Shown: one piece after another, positions 8,967-17,356 of the stretch
How positions within the stretch are numbered: the first letter of the stretch is position 1
Layout: every line of letters begins with the position of its first letter
From: Rubellimicrobium sp.
Lineage (GTDB): Bacteria > Pseudomonadota > Alphaproteobacteria > Rhodobacterales > Rhodobacteraceae
Direction: 5' to 3'
Assembly: GCA_020832515.1 (NCBI GenBank)
Contig: JAFIEN010000006.1
Span: forward strand, 1 to 33,183
Length of the DNA stretch: 33,183 nucleotides
Notes under the pieces: model-generated
Databases searched by the model: none
What the model was told of the DNA's origin: nothing
What the model saw: the letters and a program-made list of their open reading frames with translations, nothing else
Program-made: the position numbers and the translations under genes

Positions 8967-9884
8967 ATGACCGTCGCGCCCGGCAAGCGGCGGCGGTCAA
9001 GCCGGTACGAGACGACGGCCGCCTGGCTGTTCGTTGCGCCATGGGTGGTCAAGCTCGTGCTGCTGACCGTGCTGCCGCTGATCGCGACCGTGGCGCTGGG
9101 TTTCATGACGATGCCGGTCACCGGCATGCCACGCTGGGCGGGCCTAGCGAATTACGAACAGATGATGGCCGACCCGGCCTTCCGCCGCTCGGCGCAGAAT
9201 TCGCTGACCTTCGCACTGGCCTCGGTCCCGCTGCGTCTGCTGATCGCGCTGGGGCTGGCGTTGCTGTTGCACCGGACGCGGGCCTTCTCCGGGTTCTACC
9301 AGACCATCTTCTACCTGCCGTTCCTGATGCCGGCCGTCGCGGCCTCGATCGTGTTCATCCTGCTGCTGACACCCGGCGCAGGCCCGGTGAACGTGATCCT
9401 GCAGACCTTCGGTCTCAACCCGCCCGACTGGCTGCGCGACCCGCGCGCGGCACTCTGGACGCTGGTGCTGATCTCGCTCTGGCCCCTAGGGGTCGAGACG
9501 CTGGTCTTCCTGAGCGGATTGCAGAACATCCCCAAGGACGTGCAGGAGGCGGCCGAGCTTGACAGCGACCGGCCCTGGCACCGTCTGGTCTGGATCACCA
9601 TTCCGCTGATCACGCCGATGATCCTGTTCAACCTCGTCATCGGGATCATCTCGTCCTTTCAGATCTTCACCCAGGCGCTGGTGATCGGCGGCCCCTCGGG
9701 GCAACCGGCGGAATCGACGCTGATGTACATGGTCGTGATCTACCGGACGGCCTTCCGCTACTTCAACCTTGGCTATGCGGCGGCGCTGTCGACGGTGCTG
9801 TTTCTGGGCGTGCTTGTGGTGACGCTTCTCATCTTCAGCACGGCACGGTCCTGGGTGCATTACGAAGGGGGGGACCAGCGATGA
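8967..9884 (+). CDS. Carbohydrate ABC transporter permease (CUT1)
   Basis: Multi-TM; EAA-type loop 'DVQEAAELDSDRPWHRLVWITIPLITP'; overlaps next gene by 4 bp. Confidence 0.93.
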   Translation: MTVAPGKRRRSSRYETTAAWLFVAPWVVKLVLLTVLPLIATVALGFMTMPVTGMPRWAGLANYEQMMADPAFRRSAQNSLTFALASVPLRLLIALGLALLLHRTRAFSGFYQTIFYLPFLMPAVAASIVFILLLTPGAGPVNVILQTFGLNPPDWLRDPRAALWTLVLISLWPLGVETLVFLSGLQNIPKDVQEAAELDSDRPWHRLVWITIPLITPMILFNLVIGIISSFQIFTQALVIGGPSGQPAESTLMYMVVIYRTAFRYFNLGYAAALSTVLFLGVLVVTLLIFSTARSWVHYEGGDQR

Positions 9885-10786
9885 CCGACCTCGCCGGACC
9901 GCGCGATGGGGCAGACCCGCCCGCCGCAGCCGCCCGCCGCAGACGGGGCAAGCGGCGGCAGGGAACGGTCGTGGGCACCATACTGTCGCACGCTCTGATG
10001 CTGAGCATCGCGGCGATCTTCATGCTGCCGTTCTACTGGATGGTGATTTCGGCCTTCAAGGCGAACAACGAGATCTTCACCGCCACGATCACCTGGTTCC
10101 CCGACCCGATCCGCTGGGAAAACGTCCCTGCCCTGTTCAACCGGCCCGACTTTCCCTTCCTGCGGCAGTTCGGGAACTCGGTCTTCTATGCCGGGATGGT
10201 GACCATCGGCACCGTGCTGTCCTGTTCGATCGCGGCCTATGCCTTTGCCTGCCTGCGCTGGAAGGGGCGGGATCTTGTCTTCGGCCTGACTATCGCCACC
10301 CTGCTGATCCCGGCCATCGTTCTGTTTCTGCCGACCTACATCGTCTTTGCGCGCGTGGGCCTTGTCGGCACCTACTGGCCGCTGATCGCGCCGGCCTTTC
10401 TGGGGGATGCCTTCTTCATCTTCATGCTGCGGCAGTTCTTCCTTGGCATCCCGCGCGAGCTGATCGACGCCGCGCGGCTGGACGGCGCGTCCGAGTTCCG
10501 CATCTTCTGGCAGATCGTCCTGCCGCAGGCGCAGACGGCGCTGGTCGTCGTGGCGCTTTTCACCATCGTCTATACTTGGCACGAATTCTTCGGGCCGCTG
10601 ATCTACCTGATCGACCGCAACGACTTTCCGCTGTCGCTTGGCCTTTACGCCTTCCGCACGCAGCGGGCGGTGGAATGGTCGATGACGATGATGGGGTCGT
10701 TCTTCACCGCGCTGCCTCTGGTCGTGCTTTTCCTCTTCACCCGCCGCCTCTTCCACGAGGGTCTGGCCACATCGAGCCTGAAGTGA
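9881..10786 (+). CDS. Carbohydrate ABC transporter permease (CUT1)
   Basis: Multi-TM; EAA loop 'ELIDAARLDGASEFRIFWQIVLPQAQT'. Confidence 0.93.
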   Translation: MTDLAGPRDGADPPAAAARRRRGKRRQGTVVGTILSHALMLSIAAIFMLPFYWMVISAFKANNEIFTATITWFPDPIRWENVPALFNRPDFPFLRQFGNSVFYAGMVTIGTVLSCSIAAYAFACLRWKGRDLVFGLTIATLLIPAIVLFLPTYIVFARVGLVGTYWPLIAPAFLGDAFFIFMLRQFFLGIPRELIDAARLDGASEFRIFWQIVLPQAQTALVVVALFTIVYTWHEFFGPLIYLIDRNDFPLSLGLYAFRTQRAVEWSMTMMGSFFTALPLVVLFLFTRRLFHEGLATSSLK

Positions 10787-10793
10787 GGGCAGC

Positions 10794-11873
10794 ATGGGCA
10801 GCGTGACATTGCGCGAAGTGCGCAAGCTCTATGGCACGTTCGAGGCCATAACCGGCATCGACCTGCAGATCGGGCAAGGCGAGCTTGCCGTCTTCGTCGG
10901 CCCCTCGGGCTGCGGCAAGTCCACGCTTCTGCGGATGATCGCGGGGCTTGAGGATGTGGATTACGGCGACATCCTGATCGACGGGGTGGACGTGACCGAG
11001 ACCGCCCCCGCCCGGCGCGGCGTGGCGATGGTGTTCCAGAATTACGCGCTTTATCCGCATATGACCGCCTTCGGGAACATGGCCTATGGCCTGCGCCGGG
11101 CGGGGCTGCCAGCGCCGGAAGTGGAACGGCAGGTGCGGGCCGCGGCAAGGATGTTGCAGATCGAGCCGCTTCTTGACCGCAAGCCGCGGGCCATGTCGGG
11201 CGGCCAGCGGCAACGCGTCGCCATCGGGCGGGCCATCGTGCGCGAACCGAAGGTGTTCCTGTTCGACGAACCGCTCTCGAACCTCGATGCCGCGCTTCGG
11301 ATCGAGACCCGCGCCCAGATCGCACGCCTCCACCGCGAGCTTGGGGCGACGATGATCTTCGTGACCCATGACCAGGTCGAGGCGATGACGCTGGCCGACC
11401 GGATCGTCGTGCTGAACCAGGGCCGGGTCGAACAGGTGGGCACCCCGCGCGAGGTTTATCACCACCCGGCCAATGTCTTTGTCGCGGGCTTCATCGGATC
11501 GCCCGCGATGAACCTGCTTCCCGCCACCATCGCCTCGCGCGATGGCGACCGGCTGACCCTGTCGCTGGGCGCCGATCTTGGCGAGGTCGGCCTGACCGGC
11601 GCCTATGGTGGCCGGGCGGGCGACAGCGTGACGCTGGGCCTGCGGCCCGAGGCGATGACGCTGCAGGCGGATGGCATCCCGGCTGCGGTCACGCTGGCCG
11701 AGCATCTGGGGGCCGAGACCATCCTGCACCTGACCGCCGCAGGACGGACGCTGGTGCTCAAGTCCCCCGGCGACCTTGCCGCCGAAGGGGGGCAGACGGT
11801 GGCGGTCGCGCTGAACACCGAAGGCGCCTGCCTGTTCGACGCGGCGGGCCAGAGCCTTTCCGGTCGCGCCTGA
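10794..11873 (+). CDS. ABC transporter ATP-binding protein (MalK/UgpC type)
   Basis: Walker A 'GPSGCGKST', '[19 protein letters not shown]', '[12 protein letters not shown]'. Confidence 0.96.
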   Translation: MGSVTLREVRKLYGTFEAITGIDLQIGQGELAVFVGPSGCGKSTLLRMIAGLEDVDYGDILIDGVDVTETAPARRGVAMVFQNYALYPHMTAFGNMAYGLRRAGLPAPEVERQVRAAARMLQIEPLLDRKPRAMSGGQRQRVAIGRAIVREPKVFLFDEPLSNLDAALRIETRAQIARLHRELGATMIFVTHDQVEAMTLADRIVVLNQGRVEQVGTPREVYHHPANVFVAGFIGSPAMNLLPATIASRDGDRLTLSLGADLGEVGLTGAYGGRAGDSVTLGLRPEAMTLQADGIPAAVTLAEHLGAETILHLTAAGRTLVLKSPGDLAAEGGQTVAVALNTEGACLFDAAGQSLSGRA

Positions 11874-11924
11874 ACCGCGACCGACCGCCATGGCAGACCG
11901 ACGACCACGAAGGAGGCGCAGCCG

Positions 11925-11978
11925 ATGACCCATCAGACGAACGCCAGCCGCGCCCCGACGACGGGGGGCCGCAGATGA
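11925..11978 (+). CDS. Possible 17-aa small ORF translationally coupled to the downstream Gfo/Idh gene
   Basis: GAAGGAGG at 11909-11916, 8 nt before ATG; MTHQTNASRAPTTGGRR*; TGA overlaps the ATG of the next gene (ATGA). Confidence 0.4.
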   Translation: MTHQTNASRAPTTGGRR

Positions 11979-13039
11979 GCACCCCCTACCGCCTGGCCGT
12001 GATCGGGGTGGGCGATGTCGCCTATCGCGACTACCTGCCCGCAATGCCCCGCATCGCCGATCTGGCGCGGATCGAAATGGTCATCGCGCGCGATCCCGCC
12101 CGTACCGCCGCCGCCGCCCGCGACTTCGGCATCCCCCGACAGGCCAACGACTGGCGCGCGGCGCTAGAGGACGGCATCGACGCCGTGATCAACCTCACCC
12201 CCGCGCCGGTGCATGGAAAGATCAACCTCGCGCTCGCGCAGGCGGGGCGGCCCTTCTATTCCGAAAAGCCGCTTGCCCGCGATCTGGCCGAAGGCCGCGC
12301 GATCCGGGCGGCGGCCCGGGCCAGCGGCGGGGTGATCGCCTCGGCCCCCTCGGTCATGGTCTATCCGCAGGTCATGGTCGCACAGGCGATCCTCGTTTCG
12401 GGTGAGTTGGGCCCCATCCATTCGGTGCGTGCCACGGCCACCACCGCCCCTCCGCCGTGGGACGGTTTTGTGGGCGACCACCAACCCTATTTCACCTCGG
12501 AAGTCGGACCATTGTCCGACATGGGCTGCTATCCGCTGCATGCACTGACCGGGCTTCTTGGCCCCGTCGCCGCCGTCTCGGCCATGGGGCGGCGCACGCG
12601 CGACGGGTTCGACGTGACCGAAGGCCCCTTCGCGGGCGATCACGTCCCGGTCGAGGTGGACGACAACCTGAAGGCCATCCTGCAGATGAAGAACGGGATC
12701 CTTGCCTCGCTGCAGGTCGCCTTCTGCATCCGGCAGCGCGACTCCTGCCATGTCGAGATCTCGGGCGAGGACGGCAGCATGACCATCGCCATCCTCGACC
12801 CGACGGCACCCCTGATCGTGTCCACCCGCAAGGGCACGCGCGAGGAACCGGTGAACCATGCCCGCACCGATGGCCCCGACCACATCCTGGGCGTGCAGGA
12901 CCTGCTTGCATCGCTTCGCGACGGGCGCGACCCGGTGATCGGTGCGGATCTTGCGCTGCATGTCATCGCCGTGCGCACGGCCATCGAAGAGGCGGCCCGA
13001 AGCGGTGCGCGCGTCACCGTCGATCCCATTGGAGAGTAA
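11975..13039 (+). CDS. Gfo/Idh/MocA family oxidoreductase
   Basis: 'RLAVIGVGDVAYRDYLPAM', 'AGRPFYSEKPLARDLAEG' EKP motif. Confidence 0.92.
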   Translation: MSTPYRLAVIGVGDVAYRDYLPAMPRIADLARIEMVIARDPARTAAAARDFGIPRQANDWRAALEDGIDAVINLTPAPVHGKINLALAQAGRPFYSEKPLARDLAEGRAIRAAARASGGVIASAPSVMVYPQVMVAQAILVSGELGPIHSVRATATTAPPPWDGFVGDHQPYFTSEVGPLSDMGCYPLHALTGLLGPVAAVSAMGRRTRDGFDVTEGPFAGDHVPVEVDDNLKAILQMKNGILASLQVAFCIRQRDSCHVEISGEDGSMTIAILDPTAPLIVSTRKGTREEPVNHARTDGPDHILGVQDLLASLRDGRDPVIGADLALHVIAVRTAIEEAARSGARVTVDPIGE

Positions 13040-13040
13040 G

Positions 13041-14192
13041 ATGACAGACCATCCCCCCGTCCGCATGGGTATCGTGGGCGTCGGCACGCTGACCCTGCGC
13101 GCGATCCTGCCGCATCTGACGCAAGCCGACATCGCCGACAGGGTCACCGTGACCGCCGTCTGCGACCCGGTTCTGGCGCGCGCCGAACAGGCGGCACAGG
13201 ATTACGGCGTGCCCGCCGCCCACCCCTCGCTCGAGGCGATGCTCGCGGCGGATGACGTGGATGCCGTCACGGTCGTCAGCCCCATCGGCCTGCATTACGA
13301 CCACTGCCGCCGCGCGCTCGAGGCGGGCAAGCATGTGCATGTCAACAAGACGATGACCACCACCGTGGCCGAGGCCGACCACCTGATCGCGCTCGCCCGC
13401 GACAAGGGTCTGCGCATCGTCGCCTCCCCGGGCGAGATCCTGCGCCCGCAGGTGCGCGCTGCCCGCAGGCTTCTGCGGGACGGGGCCATCGGGCATATCG
13501 CCTGGGCCGAATGCGGCGTGTCCTTCGGCACCTATCACGAGAACGAACCCGAACGCACCGCCGGCAAGACCGCCATCGACCCGAGCTGGTATTACCGCCG
13601 CCCCGGCGGCGGGCCGGTGTATGACGTGACCTCCTATTCGCTGCACCAGCTGACCGCGATCCTTGGCCCGGCGAAGCGGGTGACAGCCATGTCGGGCATC
13701 CGGGTGCCGTCCCACATGTTCCAGGGGGCGGAGGTTCGGACCGAGATGGACGACAACACCTTCCTGCTGATCGACTTTGGCGAGGGCACCTTCGTCTTCG
13801 CCTATGGCGCCGCCGCCGGACGGTCGAACCCGCAATTCGCGGCAGCCACCTATCATGGCACGAAAGGCACGCTCGACGGTATCCTGCTCAATGGCGAGAT
13901 GATCGAGTTCGAGGGGCGCGAGGACACGCTCGACAAGCCCGTCACCGACTGGGAAGGCCAGTGCCGCACCCTGCCGCATGTGACCGGCCCGCATCGCGAC
14001 ATCCCCGAGGCGCATATCTTCGAGGACATGATGCAGCTTGTCCGCTGGATCCGCGAAGGCGTGCCCTCGCTTGCCACTGCCGACCATGCCCGCCATGTGA
14101 TCGAGATCATCGAGGCGGGCTATGCTGCCGCCGCCGAAGGCCGGACGGTCGCGTTGAAGACCTCGTTCGACCTGCCTGACGATGACCTCTGA
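13041..14192 (+). CDS. Gfo/Idh/MocA family oxidoreductase
   Basis: 'MGIVGVGTLTLRAILPHL', 'AGKHVHVNKTMTTTVAEA' at the position of the usual EKP; start chosen at ATG 13041. Confidence 0.9.
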   Translation: MTDHPPVRMGIVGVGTLTLRAILPHLTQADIADRVTVTAVCDPVLARAEQAAQDYGVPAAHPSLEAMLAADDVDAVTVVSPIGLHYDHCRRALEAGKHVHVNKTMTTTVAEADHLIALARDKGLRIVASPGEILRPQVRAARRLLRDGAIGHIAWAECGVSFGTYHENEPERTAGKTAIDPSWYYRRPGGGPVYDVTSYSLHQLTAILGPAKRVTAMSGIRVPSHMFQGAEVRTEMDDNTFLLIDFGEGTFVFAYGAAAGRSNPQFAAATYHGTKGTLDGILLNGEMIEFEGREDTLDKPVTDWEGQCRTLPHVTGPHRDIPEAHIFEDMMQLVRWIREGVPSLATADHARHVIEIIEAGYAAAAEGRTVALKTSFDLPDDDL

Positions 14193-15012
14193 CCCCGCAC
14201 TGCAGGTGATCGCCACGCAGGATTACGGTTGGTCGCAACTCGCGGTGCGCGCCGGACGGGACTGGCCGGACGCGACGGGATGGGCGATGGACCAGGCTGT
14301 CGCGGCGGGGATCGGGGCGTGGGAGCCGTCGTTGAAGGGCGCCGAGGATGCCCGGCGCATCGGCACCCTTGCGGCAGAGCGGCGTCTTGCCATGCCCTCG
14401 GTCTTTGTCGCGGGGCCGCTTCACGGCGACGGGGCCGAGGCGGCGCTGGACCGGATCGTCGAAACCGCCCGCGCGGCGAAAGACTTCGACTGCCGGATGG
14501 TGATGATCTATCCCGAACCCGCACGCGTCGGGCGCAAATCCGATGCGGAACTGGCCGCACAGGCGCGCAACCTCGAATTGCTCGCGCGCAGGATCGCACC
14601 GGTCGCGCTGCTCTATCACGCAGAAGAGGCCGAGATGGCCGAAGACGGACGCGAATTCGAACATGTGCTGGCGACAACGGATCCGGCGCTGCTGCGGCTC
14701 TGCCTCGACCCCGATTCGGTCTGGCGTGGAGGGAAGCGGTCGGCGGACGCCCTTCTGGGGACCGCGCACCGGCACCTCGACCGGATCGACGCGGTCCACC
14801 TTCGCCAGTCACAGGGCGGGATCTGGGACGAGACGGTCGGCCCGGGCGACCTGCCGCTCGAGGCGCTTGCCGACATTCTGGCCCCGCGCGCGCCCCTGCT
14901 CGTGATCGAACATGCCTATGAGGCGGGAACGCCGGAAGATCTCGACGCTGTGGAAGCGCACCGCCGCAGCCTGTCTTTCGTCCGCGCCGCCTTCGGCACA
15001 AGGCCGCAGTGA
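14182..15012 (+). CDS. Sugar phosphate isomerase/epimerase-like TIM barrel (xylose isomerase-like / AP endonuclease 2 superfamily)
   Basis: Putative metal-site segments 'LLYHAEEAE', 'LCLDPDSVW', 'AVHLRQS', 'LLVIEHAYE'; overlaps preceding Gfo/Idh gene. Confidence 0.75.
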   Translation: MTSDPALQVIATQDYGWSQLAVRAGRDWPDATGWAMDQAVAAGIGAWEPSLKGAEDARRIGTLAAERRLAMPSVFVAGPLHGDGAEAALDRIVETARAAKDFDCRMVMIYPEPARVGRKSDAELAAQARNLELLARRIAPVALLYHAEEAEMAEDGREFEHVLATTDPALLRLCLDPDSVWRGGKRSADALLGTAHRHLDRIDAVHLRQSQGGIWDETVGPGDLPLEALADILAPRAPLLVIEHAYEAGTPEDLDAVEAHRRSLSFVRAAFGTRPQ

Positions 15013-15021
15013 GAAACAGTT

Positions 15022-15041
15022 CATGGCTCGACAGAGCCGTG
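15022..15041 (+). terminator. Hairpin directly after the last gene of the plus-strand cluster
   Basis: CATGGCTC-GACA-GAGCCGTG: 8-bp stem with one G-T wobble, 9 bp after the stop; no T-tract. Confidence 0.35.
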
Positions 15042-15042
15042 C

Positions 15043-15113
15043 CATGACCCCGGCGACCGGGGCTCACCGACAATCACAGGGTCATGCCGCCCGTACCGGC
15101 CGCCGGGGTCATG
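15043..15113. repeat. 18-bp inverted repeat (one mismatch) upstream of the luxR-type gene
   Basis: CATGACCCCGGCGaCCGG (15043-15060) and CCGGcCGCCGGGGTCATG (15096-15113), 35-bp spacer. Confidence 0.8.
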
Positions 15114-15256
15114 CCCCGGCCTGTCCAAAAGTCGGCAAACCCGCGCAGAGGCATGGGACAAAATCTCATCATCCATTACTCTGTGGGCGCAGCCGCACAA
15201 TCCTGCTTCAGGCCAATCGCCATGACCGACAACGCACAGGGATCATGCCAGGATGA

Positions 15257-16267
15257 ATGATCGTGGGTAAGTTGCTTGTTTCGTTGATAGATACGATCGG
15301 AAGTCCTCAGTTCTACGACAGGCTTCTCGACTTCGTCAGCAATACCGTATCGAACGACCTTGCGGCCCTGGTGCGGTATTCGCGCTCCGGTCCACCTGAC
15401 TTGATCGTGCCCCGCATCAAGCCGACCCCGGCCATGGAAAGCTACACGAAGGAATTCTACCTTCATGACCCGTTCCACCTTCACTGGACCACGACCGGTC
15501 TGATCGGCGTCTTTCACCTTCGCGAAATCGCTCCTGCCATCGGGGGGACGCGATATGCCCGCGAATTCCTTTCCGAAATGCGGATCCATGACGAGATTGC
15601 CGTCTTCCTGCCCCCCCTGGGCGAAGCGGCCCCGACCTTGATCCTGGATCGCGCCGAAACGGGGTTCACCCGGGCGGACGTGGCCAGGATCAATGCGCTT
15701 TTTCCCCTGCTGGCTGCGGTGCAACGGCGGCATCTGGAATACATAGTGCTGAGCGGGGGAAACTTCGGCCTTTCGGCGGCCGAAGAGATACAGGCCCTCA
15801 GGATCGTCGACCAGATCGGTCGTGTCGTCTATGTCACGCAGCCCTGGCGCAAGCTCGAGGCACGCGGGCTCCCGAAACTTGCATCCCTGATCGAGCGGTT
15901 TGGCGATACCGGCCCCTGCGTTTCTGCCATCGACGAAGGCCTGATCATGAAGCGCACGCGCTTGCCGTCTGATTTTGGGGCGGCTCCCGGTGGGTTCTGC
16001 GACGAGATCCTGCCCGAGGTCCTTCCCCGCGGCATGCCCATGGAACTGCCAGAGGCACTGGCTGAAAAGCTTACCCCGCGGGAACGGGATGTCGCCCGCC
16101 TGACCCTGCGGGGCTATCCGGGGATCGAGATCGCAAGGCGGCTCGGTCTAAGCCGGGGGACGGTCAAGAACCACCGCGCCGCGATTTACCGAAAGCTCGA
16201 CATCACGACCGAACGGGAACTGTTTGGCGAGTATCTGCGCGCCTTCGGGACGGCTTCGACGCCCTGA
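15257..16267 (+). CDS. LuxR-family transcriptional regulator (C-terminal HTH)
   Basis: C-terminal 'LTPRERDVARLTLRGYPGIEIARRLGLSRGTVKNHRAAIYRKLDI' GerE/LuxR HTH; N-terminal domain not an obvious autoinducer-binding domain. Confidence 0.88.
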   Translation: MIVGKLLVSLIDTIGSPQFYDRLLDFVSNTVSNDLAALVRYSRSGPPDLIVPRIKPTPAMESYTKEFYLHDPFHLHWTTTGLIGVFHLREIAPAIGGTRYAREFLSEMRIHDEIAVFLPPLGEAAPTLILDRAETGFTRADVARINALFPLLAAVQRRHLEYIVLSGGNFGLSAAEEIQALRIVDQIGRVVYVTQPWRKLEARGLPKLASLIERFGDTGPCVSAIDEGLIMKRTRLPSDFGAAPGGFCDEILPEVLPRGMPMELPEALAEKLTPRERDVARLTLRGYPGIEIARRLGLSRGTVKNHRAAIYRKLDITTERELFGEYLRAFGTASTP

Positions 16268-16311
16268 ATGTCGATCTTCACCCGGAACCGGAACGGGTTT
16301 CCGTCTAGAAT

Positions 16312-16329
16312 GGACCCGACCCCGGGTCC
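16312..16329. terminator. Hairpin between convergent genes
   Basis: GGACCCG-ACCC-CGGGTCC, perfect 7-bp stem in the convergent intergenic region; no T-tract. Confidence 0.35.
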
Positions 16330-16453
16330 GGATTTCGGGTCACGCCGCCGTCGCCCGGGCGCGACCGCGAGGAAGGCCTGACGGTGCGCAAGCGGAAGGC
16401 CCGCCGCAAGGCGAGGTCCTCTGACAGGTCCAACAAGACCATTCGACATGGCT

Positions 16454-17296
16454 TCAGCCTGTTCGCGCGGCCGACAGGTCGATCTCGGTGATGTGCCAGC
16501 GTCCAAGATTGGCCGTGTACATCCGGTCGCCCTTCAGGGCCATGTTCGTGGGATGGGCCAGCACCGTGGCATGGGGGTCCTCGATCAGGATCTCGGCCTG
16601 CCTTGTCCCCTTGATCCTGCGGTAGATGCGGCCCGGTTCGTAGCAGGAGATGTAGAGGGTTCCGTCCGGGGCCAGCGCCAGCCCGTCCAGCACCTGCCCC
16701 AGGCCGGTGACAGCATCCGTCGCGGGCGCGGCGCTGCCATCCTCGCCGATCGCGACATGGCGGATGCGGCCGGTGAAGCTTTCGACCACGTAAAGGCCCG
16801 ATCCGGCTTCATCGAGGCACATGCCGTTGGCGAAATCCCAGTCCTCGAGGCTCCAGGGCCCGCCTTCGCCGGTGGCAAGGTCGAAGCGGAAGATGCCGGG
16901 CCCCGGATTGCCTTCGCCCCGACTGTCCGAGACCCAGAGCACGCCGCGTGCCTGATCGACGACCGGGTAGTTCGGCACGAGGATACCCGAGGAGGCAAAT
17001 AGCGCGAATGTGCCCGTCGCCGCCTCGTAACGCCAGATCGCGGCCTGGAGCAGGTCGCAGGCATAGCAGTTGCCTGCATCGTCGAAGGCGATGCCCAACA
17101 GGAACCCGCCGGTGGAGCCAAGGCATTCGTAGGACCCACCATCCGGCGCGATGCGGATCAGCTCGCCATTCTCGGTTCCGCACCAGACCGAGCCGTCCTT
17201 GTGGATCGCAACGCCCTCGGGATGGGCAAGGCGCGGGGTGCCAAAGATGCCGTCACAAAAGACACGGGCGGCGGTGATGGGCAGGATCGGGGTCAT
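16454..17296 (-). CDS. SMP-30/gluconolactonase/LRE family protein
   Basis: Beta-propeller motifs 'HPEGVAIHKDGSVWCGTENG', 'FANGMCLDEAGSGLYVVESFTGRI', 'LDGLALAPDGTLYISCYEPGRIYR'; RBS GAAGGAG before ATG at 17296. Confidence 0.87.
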   Translation of the reverse strand: MTPILPITAARVFCDGIFGTPRLAHPEGVAIHKDGSVWCGTENGELIRIAPDGGSYECLGSTGGFLLGIAFDDAGNCYACDLLQAAIWRYEAATGTFALFASSGILVPNYPVVDQARGVLWVSDSRGEGNPGPGIFRFDLATGEGGPWSLEDWDFANGMCLDEAGSGLYVVESFTGRIRHVAIGEDGSAAPATDAVTGLGQVLDGLALAPDGTLYISCYEPGRIYRRIKGTRQAEILIEDPHATVLAHPTNMALKGDRMYTANLGRWHITEIDLSAARTG

Positions 17297-17324
17297 GGCG
17301 GTCACTCCTTCAAAGCGGATCGAC

Positions 17325-17356
17325 TTCACAGGGGTTCGACTTCACAGGGGTTCGAC
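17325..17356. repeat. Two tandem copies of a 16-bp unit (TTCACAGGGGTTCGAC)
   Basis: Exact tandem duplication covering the aldose-epimerase stop codon and 3' end. Confidence 0.95.

Noticed and set aside
6437-9127. 896-aa minus-strand ORF
   Set aside because: Antisense to cupin, ROK kinase and binding-protein genes with strong family motifs; Arg/Gly/His/Asp-rich low-information translation typical of GC-rich shadow ORFs.
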